Positions 44,001-53,478 of a DNA stretch of 64,000 bases are shown piece after piece (within the stretch, counting starts at the first letter, position 1; each line of letters starts with the position of its first letter). The notes under the pieces were generated by a model that saw nothing but the letters and a program-made list of their open reading frames with translations, ran no database searches and was not told where the DNA came from. Both the position numbers and the translations under genes were made by a program. The stretch lies in NCBI GenBank assembly GCA_028277515.1, contig JANQGC010000052.1:5853-69852 (forward strand), read 5' to 3'. This DNA comes from Anaerolineae bacterium. Lineage in GTDB: Bacteria > Chloroflexota > Anaerolineae > Promineifilales > Promineifilaceae.

Positions 44001-45452
44001 ATGAATCAAAATTTTATAAAACAATTTGCAAAAATCGGATTATTCATACTTCTTATGATTGCGTTGCTCTTCAGCGCAACCTCATCCGACACAGCCTTTG
44101 CTAGTGACGACGAGTGTATCAATAGCATGAGCCGGTCAGGCACGGTTTTCGCTGATGATGACGACGATGACTATGATGACGATAACGATGACGATGATGA
44201 CGTCGACGATGACGATGATGACGATGACGATCCCATTAATTATGTTATCGGCCAGGCCATTGTGAAATTAGATGTATTATCTGGTGCAACCATTAACGAT
44301 ATTAACGTTGCTTATGGCACAATGACTTTAGATGCATTGCCAACCGTTTCTATTTACCTTTTACAAATCCCGTTGGGTGCTGATACGGAACTGGTCGTAA
44401 ATAGTTTACAGAATGATCCGCGCCTGCTGTTTGCCGAAGTCAATTACATCAGCGCCACGCCGGAAGCCAGTGGTCAGGATGTTTGGGGCTGGGGCCAGGA
44501 TGTTTGGGCCTGGGGCGGCTCAGACTCGACTCCATTAAATGACCAGTATGCGTCAGCTATGCTGGGATTAGATCAGGCACACACAATGAGCCAGGGACAA
44601 GGTGTGGTTGTAGCTGTTCTAGATACAGGTGTCCAGTTAGATCACCCCGCTCTGATTAACAGTTTAGCATCAACTCAAGTAGATTTTATTGATGGCGATA
44701 TGATTCCGGCTGATGAGTTTAACGGACTGGATGATAATGGAAACGGCCGTATTGACGAAGGTGCCGGGCATGGGACTCATGTTGCTGGGATCATCCATCA
44801 GACTGCTCCCGCTGCCCAAATCATGCCCGTGCGCATCCTTGATTCCGACGGCCGTGGCGATTTGTTCAAACTCATCGGCGGCATGTCTTATGCGATAGAC
44901 AACGGTGCTGATATTATCAATCTTAGCCTGGGTGTACCCGAATCCTCAGATATTCTTGATCTAATGATCGATCAGGCAACCCAACAGAACATCATTGTTG
45001 TTGCCGCCACCGGCAACTTTGGCAGTAGTATCGAGCAATATCCAGCTGCCAATCAATGTGCATTGGGCATTTCCTCCATAGGACCAACTAGTGAAAAATC
45101 CATCTTCTCCAATTATGGTGATTGGGTTGCCTTTGCCGTGCCCGGCGAAAGCATCTACAGCACCTACCCAACCAGCGGCTATGCCTGGTGGGGGGGCACT
45201 TCTATGGCTGCACCCTTTGTTGCTGGACAAGCGGCACTGCTCCGCAGCCTGGACAATTCCCTCGACACCTGGAGCGTGGCTCAGATCGCCGCTGCTACCG
45301 CCCATCCATTGGATGCTACCAACCCGGGTTATACTGGTGAATTAGGTGCCGGACTGATAGATGTTGCCGCCAGCCTCCAATATTTCTTAACAAATGGACT
45401 CCCTCCTGTTGACTATGATGTAATCAGCAGCAATTGCGTCATGGGCAACTAA
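44001..45452 (+). CDS. Secreted subtilisin-like S8 protease with poly-Asp segment
   Basis: 483 residues from ATG 44001 (GGGAG upstream). A signal peptide (about 1-34) is followed by a run of Asp with few other residues (about 51-77), then an inhibitor-I9-like prodomain (about 78-150). A short Trp-rich repeat, QDVWGWG then QDVWAWG (about 157-170), leads into the peptidase domain with Asp208 (VLDTGVQLDH), His257 (GHGTHVAGI) and Ser401 (GTSMAAPFVAG). The triad is complete. The poly-Asp part is likely to bind calcium or mediate surface contact. It ends without a C-terminal anchor and is followed by a good terminator. Confidence 0.92.
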   Translation: MNQNFIKQFAKIGLFILLMIALLFSATSSDTAFASDDECINSMSRSGTVFADDDDDDYDDDNDDDDDVDDDDDDDDDPINYVIGQAIVKLDVLSGATINDINVAYGTMTLDALPTVSIYLLQIPLGADTELVVNSLQNDPRLLFAEVNYISATPEASGQDVWGWGQDVWAWGGSDSTPLNDQYASAMLGLDQAHTMSQGQGVVVAVLDTGVQLDHPALINSLASTQVDFIDGDMIPADEFNGLDDNGNGRIDEGAGHGTHVAGIIHQTAPAAQIMPVRILDSDGRGDLFKLIGGMSYAIDNGADIINLSLGVPESSDILDLMIDQATQQNIIVVAATGNFGSSIEQYPAANQCALGISSIGPTSEKSIFSNYGDWVAFAVPGESIYSTYPTSGYAWWGGTSMAAPFVAGQAALLRSLDNSLDTWSVAQIAAATAHPLDATNPGYTGELGAGLIDVAASLQYFLTNGLPPVDYDVISSNCVMGN

Positions 45453-45480
45453 TACCCAGCCTGCCCCTCCCGCCTAGCAA

Positions 45481-45523
45481 GGCCCCGGTTGCTGTAAGCA
45501 TATTGACCGGGGTCTTATTTTTC
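45481..45523 (+). terminator. Intrinsic terminator of the sigma/CHAT/protease unit
   Basis: Stem GGCCCCGGT (45481-45489) with ACCGGGGTC (45506-45514), one G-T pair, then TTATTTTTC. It lies 29 bases after the protease stop. Confidence 0.85.
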
Positions 45524-45671
45524 ATATTCGTTACTTGAAAGCCCCTTCTTTATACAGTCAGGACTTACACAATCTGTCGTCAGTCTCCAAATTGTGCAAC
45601 CTGATCTACTTCAACTTTAACTGGTAGCAGTAGCATTTAGCAGACCAATCATCCATTATTAAATACTTAAC

Positions 45672-45704
45672 TCGTGTATTTTTGATGATCCCAATTGCAT
45701 ATCT
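45672..45704 (+). promoter_or_regulatory. Shared promoter-like motif, site 2
   Basis: TCGTGTATTTTT (45672-45683), 14 bases, then CATATCT (45698-45704), 45 bases before ATG 45749 of the first glycosyltransferase. It matches site 1 (40279) and site 3 (53365). A weaker TCGTGTATTT is at 47059-47068, before the second glycosyltransferase. Confidence 0.65.
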
Positions 45705-45748
45705 CAAGTGAAGGCTCACCTGCACAAAAATGAAATAAAGGATTTGAC

Positions 45749-47053
45749 ATGTACAAAAACCCGCGCGTTTTACTTTATTCACACGATACTTTTGGTCTGG
45801 GGCATTTACGCCGCAACCTGTCCATTGCCAAGCAATTGAATCAGGATATTCCAGGTATTCATCAACTATTGATGACTGGCTCTATGGTTGTCGGCGCTTT
45901 TGGTCTGCCTTCCCGTCTGGATATGATTAAATTACCTGCTATAAGCAAGCGTTCCAGCGGTCAGTATAAGTCACGAGCACTGCCTACCACCTTGAAACAA
46001 ACTCTTGCCTGGCGTGAACAAATGATTTTGCAATCGGTTATTAATTTTCGACCAAACCTGGTATTGGTGGATAAAGTGGCAGATGGCGTACGTGGAGAGC
46101 TGTTGCCAGCACTGCGTCATCTAAAAACCTGGTCGCCGCAAACAAAATTGGTACTGGGTATGCGCGATATTGAAGATAGTCCCGAGCAAACCCGTGCCGA
46201 ATGGGCAGCCAATGGCACAGTGAGTCTGCACGAACAAGTATATGACCACATTTTGTTGTATGGAGAGCGAGAGTTGTTTGATCCAGTAAAAGCTTACCAG
46301 ATGAGCGCGGAGGCAACTGCTAAGTTAATTCCAACTGGCTACCTGCGACGCGATAAGCCCAAACGAGCATCTGCATCTGTACGGGGCGAGTTAGGTATAG
46401 GAGATAAACCGCTGGTACTAGTTACGGTTGGCGGTGGTGGTGATGGGCTTGAAATTATCCAGACTTACCAGAATATGCTGGCATCTTTGCCGGGTGATCC
46501 GACATTTCACAGCTTAATTGTAACCGGTCCGCTAATGTCACGGAAAAGTCGCATTTTGATTAAGCGTGGGCTCATTAGTGAGCATGCAACCCTAATAGAG
46601 TTTACGCCGGATTTACTCAGTTACATGGCTGTGGCTGATTTGGTTATCAGTATGGCTGGATATAACACGACCTGCGAAATCTTATCGCTAAAAAAGCGCG
46701 CACTGCTGATTCCCCGTGTTAAGGTGCGAGAGGAACAGTTAATGCGGGCGGAGCGGCTGCAACAGTGCGGCCTAGCGCATATGCTACATCCAAAGGCCTT
46801 GAACCCCGAAAGTATGGCGGAGGCGGTACACACAGCAATGGCGTCACCCCCACCGGTAGTTAACTTAAATATGAATGGTTTGGAATGCATTAGTGAGGCT
46901 GTCCGCGAAATGCTGGCGGAATCTTATATCGTCCGCGAACCAGGCGGCAGCAATCATGGCGGCAATCAAAATAAAATTTCGCAAAGCTCACTATCGCCTA
47001 TGATGGCCCCACCGCAATCCAAACTGACGTTTGCTCATTATGGATATGCTTGA
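45749..47053 (+). CDS. MurG-like GT-B glycosyltransferase
   Basis: 434 residues with a GT-B two-lobe layout. The N-terminal lobe starts RVLLYSHDTFGLGHLRRNLSIAKQL, with the glycine-rich GLGHLRR typical of MurG-like acceptor lobes. The C-terminal lobe has VTVGGGGDGLEII, IEFTPDLLSYMAVADLVISMAGYNTTCEIL (nucleotide-sugar site) and a conserved E before ALLIPR. It should use an NDP-sugar in the cytoplasm; acceptor unknown. AAAGG precedes ATG 45749. It opens a plus-strand series of three glycosyltransferases, a kinase domain and an exporter, suggesting assembly of a surface glycoconjugate. Confidence 0.85.
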   Translation: MYKNPRVLLYSHDTFGLGHLRRNLSIAKQLNQDIPGIHQLLMTGSMVVGAFGLPSRLDMIKLPAISKRSSGQYKSRALPTTLKQTLAWREQMILQSVINFRPNLVLVDKVADGVRGELLPALRHLKTWSPQTKLVLGMRDIEDSPEQTRAEWAANGTVSLHEQVYDHILLYGERELFDPVKAYQMSAEATAKLIPTGYLRRDKPKRASASVRGELGIGDKPLVLVTVGGGGDGLEIIQTYQNMLASLPGDPTFHSLIVTGPLMSRKSRILIKRGLISEHATLIEFTPDLLSYMAVADLVISMAGYNTTCEILSLKKRALLIPRVKVREEQLMRAERLQQCGLAHMLHPKALNPESMAEAVHTAMASPPPVVNLNMNGLECISEAVREMLAESYIVREPGGSNHGGNQNKISQSSLSPMMAPPQSKLTFAHYGYA

Positions 47054-47126
47054 ATGTGTCGTGTATTTCCCATGAACCCCATTTAACGTCTTAGCGAACT
47101 TGTTAATTTAATAAAAGGTGATTCTT

Positions 47127-48440
47127 ATGGCTGATATAGCTTATATTCTTAAAATGTACCCCCGTTTTTCGGAAACCTTTATTATCAATGAAATTTTAGA
47201 ATTAGAAAGACAAGGAGTGGATGTAAGAATTTACTCGGTGAGGAAACCCAATGACGGCCGTTTCCATTCCAGCCTTGCTCGTGTCAAAGCGCCCGTCATT
47301 TATATTCCTCGCTACCCGCAAATGGCCCCCGAACGTATTCGCGCTGCTCATCAAGCCTTGCGTGAGTCCAATCCGGAACATTATCAAAAAATCTACACAC
47401 GTGTGCTTGCATCAGGCGAAGAGCCGGCTATCAAACGTTTTTTGCAAGCGGGTATGATTGCCGAGCATATGCTGCGCCACCCCGTTAAGGCCATGCATGC
47501 CCATTTTGCTTCTACCGCCGCTCGTGTAGCCTATTACGTGAAGCAGCTAATTGGCGTACCGTATAGCATTACCGCTCACGCCAAAGACATCTTCCATGAA
47601 GATGTAAACCGAGATTCCCTCCGCGAGAAAATTGGTGATGCCCGTTTTGTGGCAACGGTAAGTGACTTTAACCGAACCTACTTACAAGACTTGATGGGCG
47701 ATATTCCCAGCGATGTTCGTCGACTTTACAATGGTATAGACTTAACCCTGTTCCGTCCTGACTGTGATGTTGAGCGGCAGCCAAACTTGATCTTGGGCGT
47801 TGGCCGCCTGGTCGAAAAGAAAGGGTTTGAGGATTTGATTCGAGCAACCAGTATACTCACCCAACAAGGATTGGATCCCCAGGTTGAAATCATTGGCAAA
47901 GGACCTCTACATGAGTCGCTGCGAGCATTGATTGCGGAGCTAGGTCTACAAGCACATGTCAAGCTGAACGGACCAATGCCCCAGGACAAGGTGTTGGAAA
48001 GGTATAAGCAAGCGGCGATTTTTGCTATGCCGGCCATCATTGCCAGCGACGGCAACCGGGATGGGCTGCCAACAGTGCTACTGGAAGCTATGGCAACCGG
48101 CCTACCTCCCATTTCAACCATTGTTACTGGTATTCCAGAAATTATTGATCATGAAGAAGATGGGCTGATGGTGGCTCCTGGCGAGCCGAATTCGCTGGCC
48201 GCTGCACTGGCTGATTTATTGACCAATCCAGAAAAAAGAAAACGAATGGGGCATATGTCCCGACGCAAAGTGGAACGACTTTTTGACGTGCGCAAAAATG
48301 TAGGTCGATTACATCAATGGTTTGACATGCCGGTAACAATCGTTTCCCCACTACGGGCCAATAACAATGATCTTAGTGAGCCATTAAGAGGCTACATCTT
48401 CCCTCCTGCAACGGTTGAGGAGGTCATGAAAACCTTATGA
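47127..48440 (+). CDS. Family 4 glycosyltransferase
   Basis: 437 residues, GT-B fold. ATG 47127 has AAAGG eight bases upstream; a GTG at 47118 would place that site inside the gene. The N-lobe begins YILKMYPRFSETFIINEILELE, a start common among exopolysaccharide GT4 enzymes. The C-lobe has LILGVGRLVEKKGFEDLIRA, HAKDIF nearby, and the EX7E region ASDGNRDGLPTVLLEAMATG. It would add a sugar with retention. The last codons overlap the next gene (ATGA), so the two are translated together. Confidence 0.93.
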   Translation: MADIAYILKMYPRFSETFIINEILELERQGVDVRIYSVRKPNDGRFHSSLARVKAPVIYIPRYPQMAPERIRAAHQALRESNPEHYQKIYTRVLASGEEPAIKRFLQAGMIAEHMLRHPVKAMHAHFASTAARVAYYVKQLIGVPYSITAHAKDIFHEDVNRDSLREKIGDARFVATVSDFNRTYLQDLMGDIPSDVRRLYNGIDLTLFRPDCDVERQPNLILGVGRLVEKKGFEDLIRATSILTQQGLDPQVEIIGKGPLHESLRALIAELGLQAHVKLNGPMPQDKVLERYKQAAIFAMPAIIASDGNRDGLPTVLLEAMATGLPPISTIVTGIPEIIDHEEDGLMVAPGEPNSLAAALADLLTNPEKRKRMGHMSRRKVERLFDVRKNVGRLHQWFDMPVTIVSPLRANNNDLSEPLRGYIFPPATVEEVMKTL

Positions 48441-50647
48441 ACATTTTATACATTTCCGCTGATAGAGGCATACCCATTCGAGGTAACAAAGGCGCGTCTG
48501 TTCACGTCCGTGCCATTAGCAATGCTTTTGCTCGTGCGGGACATAATGTTAGCATTATGACACCACGTCCTGGTCCTGAAGATGGCCCAGCACCCGACGC
48601 TGCCATTATCCATATTCCCTTACCACCTCTGAACGAGAGCTTGCCGGAAAAATTGGCTCGTGAACGACAAACACAGGCCTACGCTGAACCGCTATACCAG
48701 GCCGCAAGGGAACAGATGGCGCGAGAATCCTACGATTTTATTTATGAAAGATACTCTTTGTGGAGCGATGTCGGTGCGCGTTTGAGCAGAGCTACCCGGC
48801 TACCATTAGTTCTTGAAGTGAACGCACCGCTGCGCCAGGAAGCTGATAGTTATCGTCAGTTACATGATGCTGATCTGGCTGCTCGAATTGAGGAAACTCA
48901 ATTCAAGAGGGCATTTGCAGTTGCCGTCGTATCTGAACAACTGCAAGATTATGTAATAAGATGTGGCGTGGCTCCCCATCGCGTTCATGTGCTGCCCAAT
49001 GGTGTAAATCCTATTAAATTCCATCCAGCTGTCAGTGGCATGGCGGTTCGACAACAATATCGGTTGGAAGAGCGAACCATCATCGGCTTTGTTGGTCGCC
49101 CGCGTCCCTGGCACGATTTGGGCATTTTAATCAGAGCTGTTTCCCGGCTGCATAGACTTGATCCTTGCTACCATTTGCTTCTGGTTGGTCAAATGCCTGC
49201 TGACATTCAGATTCAATTAAGCCAGGTTGGTTTGGAACATGCGACGACTATCACCGGGCCAGTTCCCCATAATCAAGTGCCACAGCATATTGCAGCAATG
49301 GATGTGGCGGTTTCGACACATCTTCCGCTAGAAGATTTTTACTTTTCGCCGCTTAAATTGTATGAGTATATGGTCTGTGGTACGCCGACAGTGGCAGCTA
49401 ATCTGGGGCAGCCTGCCCATTTTGTTCAACGTAACAAGATTGGGTTGCTGTATGAGCCGGGCAAAACACATTCACTAGTGAAACAAATAAAGAAGTTGGT
49501 AGATGAGCCACTGCTAGCACGAAAAATGGCCTGGGAAGGAGCAACGGCCGTTTTGAAAAAATATACTTGGGACGACAATGCCCAGACCGTTATCAACTGG
49601 CTAATCCCTGCAACGACGATGCGGATTGAGACCAGATCGCCAACACTGCCACTGTTAGACAACAAGTTACGCCTTTGTCTGTATCAGGCTACCCGCCCAG
49701 ATTTGGTTGGACCGCTGTTAGCGCACCATTTGCCGGCATTAGAAGCAGCTCAAACGGGACGCCTGGACATCAATGTCTTCAAATACAAACCGCGTCGTCG
49801 CTGTGTGCTAGGGTATACAATAAGCGATCAGCAGCAGGTTATCGGCAAGGTGTTCCGCGATGATCGGGGACTCCGTTTGCACCATTGGCAAAAGCAACTC
49901 TGGCAAAATGGTTTTGGCGACAACGCCTCAGACGGTATTCACGTACCACGATCGCTGGCTTATGTGCCGGAGATGCAGATGCAGGTGCAGGAAATGGTTC
50001 CGGGTGAAACATTGAATAGGTTGGCGGCGCGGGGAAATATCAATCATCTGGTCAGTTTAGCCGCTGCCGGTCTAGCAAAATTGCATAATTTTACCGTGCC
50101 ATCTGTAAACGGTGATAGTTCGTTGGCCATGCGTACCTATTTCTTAGGTGATGAGTTGAATAATTTGCACTCCTTTAAGGAAAATTTGATGGAAGTGCGT
50201 CCGGATTTAACAGTAGAAGTTGAGGAACTATATGCAGCGTTGACAACCTGGGCAGCGGACCTGCCTGACTTGCAAATACCCACACCAGTTCATCGGGATT
50301 TTTATTACAGCCAGATTTTGATTGACGGCCATCGTCTAACACTTATTGATTTAGATTTATTTGCATTGGGCGATCCAGCGATTGATGTGGCAAATTTTAC
50401 AGCACATTTGTATTTGTTGGGGCTGAGATTATTTGAAGATATTGATTTCTTTGCGCCAGGAGCAGATTTGTTCCTTTCTGCGTACGCACGGCTTCGACCG
50501 GTTGATGCTGCATTCTGGCAACGATTCCTTTTTTATGAGGCGGCAACCTATTTTCGTTTGATTAAGGTGGCTGCACCTCGTCCATCCTGGCAGCATTTTA
50601 TGAAAACACTTTGTCAGAAAACGGCCGTTAGCTTGAAAAGAGTATGA
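48437..50647 (+). CDS. GT4 glycosyltransferase fused to APH-type kinase domain
   Basis: 736 residues. Residues 1-395 are a GT4 enzyme (NILYISADRGIPIRGNKGAS, IGFVGRPRPWHDLGILIRA, FYFSPLKLYEYMVCGTPTVA). Residues about 410-736 are a phosphotransferase of the aminoglycoside/choline-kinase type with catalytic HRDFYYSQIL (His619-Asp621) and LIDLDLFALGDPAIDVANF, the metal site. Where most of these kinases have Asn after the catalytic Asp, this has Gln, as does the separate kinase at 54555. One chain may therefore both glycosylate and phosphorylate a carrier or sugar; the order and substrate are unknown. The gene overlaps both neighbours by 4 bases. Confidence 0.88.
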   Translation: MNILYISADRGIPIRGNKGASVHVRAISNAFARAGHNVSIMTPRPGPEDGPAPDAAIIHIPLPPLNESLPEKLARERQTQAYAEPLYQAAREQMARESYDFIYERYSLWSDVGARLSRATRLPLVLEVNAPLRQEADSYRQLHDADLAARIEETQFKRAFAVAVVSEQLQDYVIRCGVAPHRVHVLPNGVNPIKFHPAVSGMAVRQQYRLEERTIIGFVGRPRPWHDLGILIRAVSRLHRLDPCYHLLLVGQMPADIQIQLSQVGLEHATTITGPVPHNQVPQHIAAMDVAVSTHLPLEDFYFSPLKLYEYMVCGTPTVAANLGQPAHFVQRNKIGLLYEPGKTHSLVKQIKKLVDEPLLARKMAWEGATAVLKKYTWDDNAQTVINWLIPATTMRIETRSPTLPLLDNKLRLCLYQATRPDLVGPLLAHHLPALEAAQTGRLDINVFKYKPRRRCVLGYTISDQQQVIGKVFRDDRGLRLHHWQKQLWQNGFGDNASDGIHVPRSLAYVPEMQMQVQEMVPGETLNRLAARGNINHLVSLAAAGLAKLHNFTVPSVNGDSSLAMRTYFLGDELNNLHSFKENLMEVRPDLTVEVEELYAALTTWAADLPDLQIPTPVHRDFYYSQILIDGHRLTLIDLDLFALGDPAIDVANFTAHLYLLGLRLFEDIDFFAPGADLFLSAYARLRPVDAAFWQRFLFYEAATYFRLIKVAAPRPSWQHFMKTLCQKTAVSLKRV

Positions 50648-52506
50648 GTCGCAAAAAATCTACAATAAAAGCAAAACGTATACCTCTAATAGGCATTGAT
50701 GCCCGTTTCTTGATGTATTTGAAGCCTTATCAGGGGTTTTTAATTGTTTTGATAATCTTGATCGTCATGGTGACAAGCTTAAATGTGCTCGCTCCCTGGC
50801 CGCTCAAATATATCATTGACAATGTGATTGGCGGCGAGCCGTTTGAAGGCGTTGTTGGGGAATTTATCACAGCACAGTTGGGCACGGACCAGAGAGTGTT
50901 AACGGCCATTCTCGGTTTGACACTCATTATTCTGACTATTCTTCAGGGCATCACTAATTTTGCCTATGAATACTTAACTGGCATCGTTCAGGAACGATCC
51001 ACCTTCCTGCTTCGTTCTGATGTATTTAATCATGTGCAGCAGCTACCGTTGGAATTTTACGATCAAAACCGGATGGGCGACGTGCTCAAGCGGGTGACAG
51101 GCGATTCCAGCCGCATGATGGCTGCTATGGTTAGCAGTCTAGGTGAATTCATACTGAATAGCGTAAAGTTTTTAGGTATTGCACTCATCATGCTGACAGT
51201 CAACTGGCGATTTTCTGTGATTGTATTGGCATACGTTCCTTTGCTAATGTTTATGTTTCACATGTTTCGCAAGAATATCAAGACATCGGCAACGGTTGCC
51301 CGTGACGAAGAAGGCGAAATGGCGAATATGGCACATGAAACGCTAGGCGCCATTCGTGAAGTCAAATCGTTCGGTCGTGAAGCATACCAGCAAGAGTTAT
51401 TTGATAAACGTGGCGAAGAACGCATGAAGGCCGGTGTCGAAACCGTTCGTTGGGAATCGGCATTCAGCCCGGTGATCGATTTCATCCAGGCTGCCAGCTC
51501 CGCCGCCGTCATTTGGTACGGTGTCGCACAATTGTTGGTGGGTAATTTCACTATCGGGGCACTACTTATTTTCATGACTTATATGAAAGATATGTACCGC
51601 CCTTTGCGCAAATTCAGCAAACTATCTTCTCGACTACAAAAAGCGTCTACCAGCGGTGATCGGTTGAGTCATGTGCTAGACGCCAAAATCAGTATTAAAG
51701 ATGCGCCGAATGCTGTTTCCATGAAGCGAGCGCAGGGAAATGTACGTTTAGAACATGTAAACTTCGCTTATCCCAGCGCGCCCGACCGCCAAATTTTATT
51801 TGACGTGAACTTGCAAATCGAACCGGGTCAGGTCGTCGCTTTTGTCGGCGGAACCGGGGCCGGTAAATCAACAATCAATAATTTGGTGATGCGCTTTTAT
51901 GAGGTGACGGGTGGCTGTATACTTTTGGATGGCGTAGATGTACGCCAGATTAAATTGCAGGATTTGCGGCGGCAGTTTGCCGTTGTGCCCCAGGAATCTG
52001 TCTTGATGATGGGAACCCTGCGGGACAATTTGGCGTATGGAAACCCAGAAGCAACAAACGCTCAGATTGAAATGGCTGCTAAAGCAGCCAATGTGGATGA
52101 ATTTATCACACATTTACCGGAGGGGTACAATACCGTGGTGGGAGAGCGGGGCAGTTCGCTTTCCGGTGGTCAACGACAGCGGATCTCCATTGCCCGAGCC
52201 ATATTGCGTGACTCACCGATGCTAATTCTAGATGAGCCAACAGCCGCTTTAGACGCTGAATCTGAAGATTTGGTGATGAGTGCGCTGGTTAAATTAATGG
52301 TAGGGCGTACCACGTTTATTATTGCCCATCGTCTATCTACCGTTCGCAATGCCGACTTGATTGTAGTGTTTGAACAAGGTCGGGTAATTGAACAGGGAAC
52401 ACATGATGAATTAGTTCAGTACAATGGGCATTACGCTCATTTAGTTTCTCTGCAAATGGGTAATGGAGCTGTCTCGGAGTCGGTGTTATGGAAGGCAGCG
52501 TGGTAA
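50644..52506 (+). CDS. MsbA-like ABC exporter
   Basis: 620 residues, a homodimeric-type half-transporter. Six helices (about 25-330) are followed by the ATPase with Walker A VGGTGAGKST (about 401-410), LSGGQRQRISIARA (about 506-519), MLILDEPTAALD and a switch His in IIAHRLST. The family moves lipids, lipid-linked sugars or peptides outward. Its start overlaps the stop of the GT4-kinase fusion as ATGA and its end overlaps the TPR gene by 19 bases, so it most likely exports the product of the neighbouring glycosyltransferases. Confidence 0.92.
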   Translation: MSRKKSTIKAKRIPLIGIDARFLMYLKPYQGFLIVLIILIVMVTSLNVLAPWPLKYIIDNVIGGEPFEGVVGEFITAQLGTDQRVLTAILGLTLIILTILQGITNFAYEYLTGIVQERSTFLLRSDVFNHVQQLPLEFYDQNRMGDVLKRVTGDSSRMMAAMVSSLGEFILNSVKFLGIALIMLTVNWRFSVIVLAYVPLLMFMFHMFRKNIKTSATVARDEEGEMANMAHETLGAIREVKSFGREAYQQELFDKRGEERMKAGVETVRWESAFSPVIDFIQAASSAAVIWYGVAQLLVGNFTIGALLIFMTYMKDMYRPLRKFSKLSSRLQKASTSGDRLSHVLDAKISIKDAPNAVSMKRAQGNVRLEHVNFAYPSAPDRQILFDVNLQIEPGQVVAFVGGTGAGKSTINNLVMRFYEVTGGCILLDGVDVRQIKLQDLRRQFAVVPQESVLMMGTLRDNLAYGNPEATNAQIEMAAKAANVDEFITHLPEGYNTVVGERGSSLSGGQRQRISIARAILRDSPMLILDEPTAALDAESEDLVMSALVKLMVGRTTFIIAHRLSTVRNADLIVVFEQGRVIEQGTHDELVQYNGHYAHLVSLQMGNGAVSESVLWKAAW

Positions 52507-53342
52507 TAGAAAATCGCTGGCTGATATTGGGTGTGCTAGCCATGCTAATTATCCCCCTAACCGTCACAAGTCTGGCGTTTTATACGCTGGCGGCAACGGA
52601 TCCGGTAGATTTGGTTGCGGGAACGCCATTGGCGGTGACGCCGACGGCAACCGCGCAACCCACTACAATACCGGTGCCAGATGTGAATGTAATTGTTCAG
52701 GCGGGTCTGGATGCGTATGCGGCGGGGTCATATGATGTGGCGGAAGGTTACTTCCGCGAGGCGCTCACGCTGGAACCGTACAATGCGATCCTACACAATA
52801 AGTTGGGATTGTCGTTAATCCATCATTCTGAGTGGGAACTGGCAATAGAGTCGCTGGAAACGGCCGTGACTCTTGATCCCATGTTGGCTGAAGCGCAATA
52901 TAATCTAGGTTTAGCCTACTATGCCGTTGATAGGTGGGATAAGACATTAATCGCTTTTCAGGCCGCTATTGCCGCCGACGCCGAGTTCGCACTGGCATAC
53001 AATGAGTTGGCGCATCTGTATCAGGATATGGGCCAGCCGCAAGATGCTTTGTTGGCTTATGAACAGGCTGTCATGATAGACCCCCATTTGGTGGCGGCAC
53101 AGCGCAGTTTGGGCGCAGCTTACGCCAACGCTGGACGGCTGGATGAGGCTATTAAGATATTGAAAACGGCCGTTTCTCTTGAACCCAGTGATGCTGCCAC
53201 CTATCATAACCTGGGATTGGTTTACGCTTTCCAGGGGAACAACGTCCTGGCACAAGCAGCCTTTGAGCAAGTCATAATCCTGGCTCCAAATACAACATTG
53301 GCTCAAGAAGCGCAGCAGCAAATTAATCAATTACCTCCTTAA
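52488..53342 (+). CDS. Membrane-anchored TPR protein
   Basis: 284 residues. One N-terminal membrane helix (about 12-35), a Thr/Pro-rich linker (about 45-65), then six or so TPR units (for example WELAIESLETAVTLDP, DEAIKILKTAVSLEP) to the end, so the repeats probably face outward. It may organise envelope enzymes or the exporter. The start is inside the ABC gene (19-base overlap). Two TPRs contain the genome's ACGGCCGT word as the codons for TAV. Confidence 0.82.
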   Translation: MEGSVVIENRWLILGVLAMLIIPLTVTSLAFYTLAATDPVDLVAGTPLAVTPTATAQPTTIPVPDVNVIVQAGLDAYAAGSYDVAEGYFREALTLEPYNAILHNKLGLSLIHHSEWELAIESLETAVTLDPMLAEAQYNLGLAYYAVDRWDKTLIAFQAAIAADAEFALAYNELAHLYQDMGQPQDALLAYEQAVMIDPHLVAAQRSLGAAYANAGRLDEAIKILKTAVSLEPSDAATYHNLGLVYAFQGNNVLAQAAFEQVIILAPNTTLAQEAQQQINQLPP

Positions 53343-53364
53343 GCCACAACAGGTTTTTTTAAAT

Positions 53365-53398
53365 TCGTGTATTTTTTTTTGCGATCAGCCACATATAT
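53365..53398 (+). promoter_or_regulatory. Shared promoter-like motif, site 3
   Basis: TCGTGTATTTTT (53365-53376), 15 bases, then CATATAT (53392-53398), 80 bases before ATG 53479 of the Asp-rich protein. It matches sites 1 and 2. Confidence 0.65.
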
Positions 53399-53478
53399 TT
53401 GATGAAACCAAAAATTAATCCAATGTTTCAAATACAGGTATAGAGAGTAAATCACTCATTCTTTAAGCGAGGAATATC

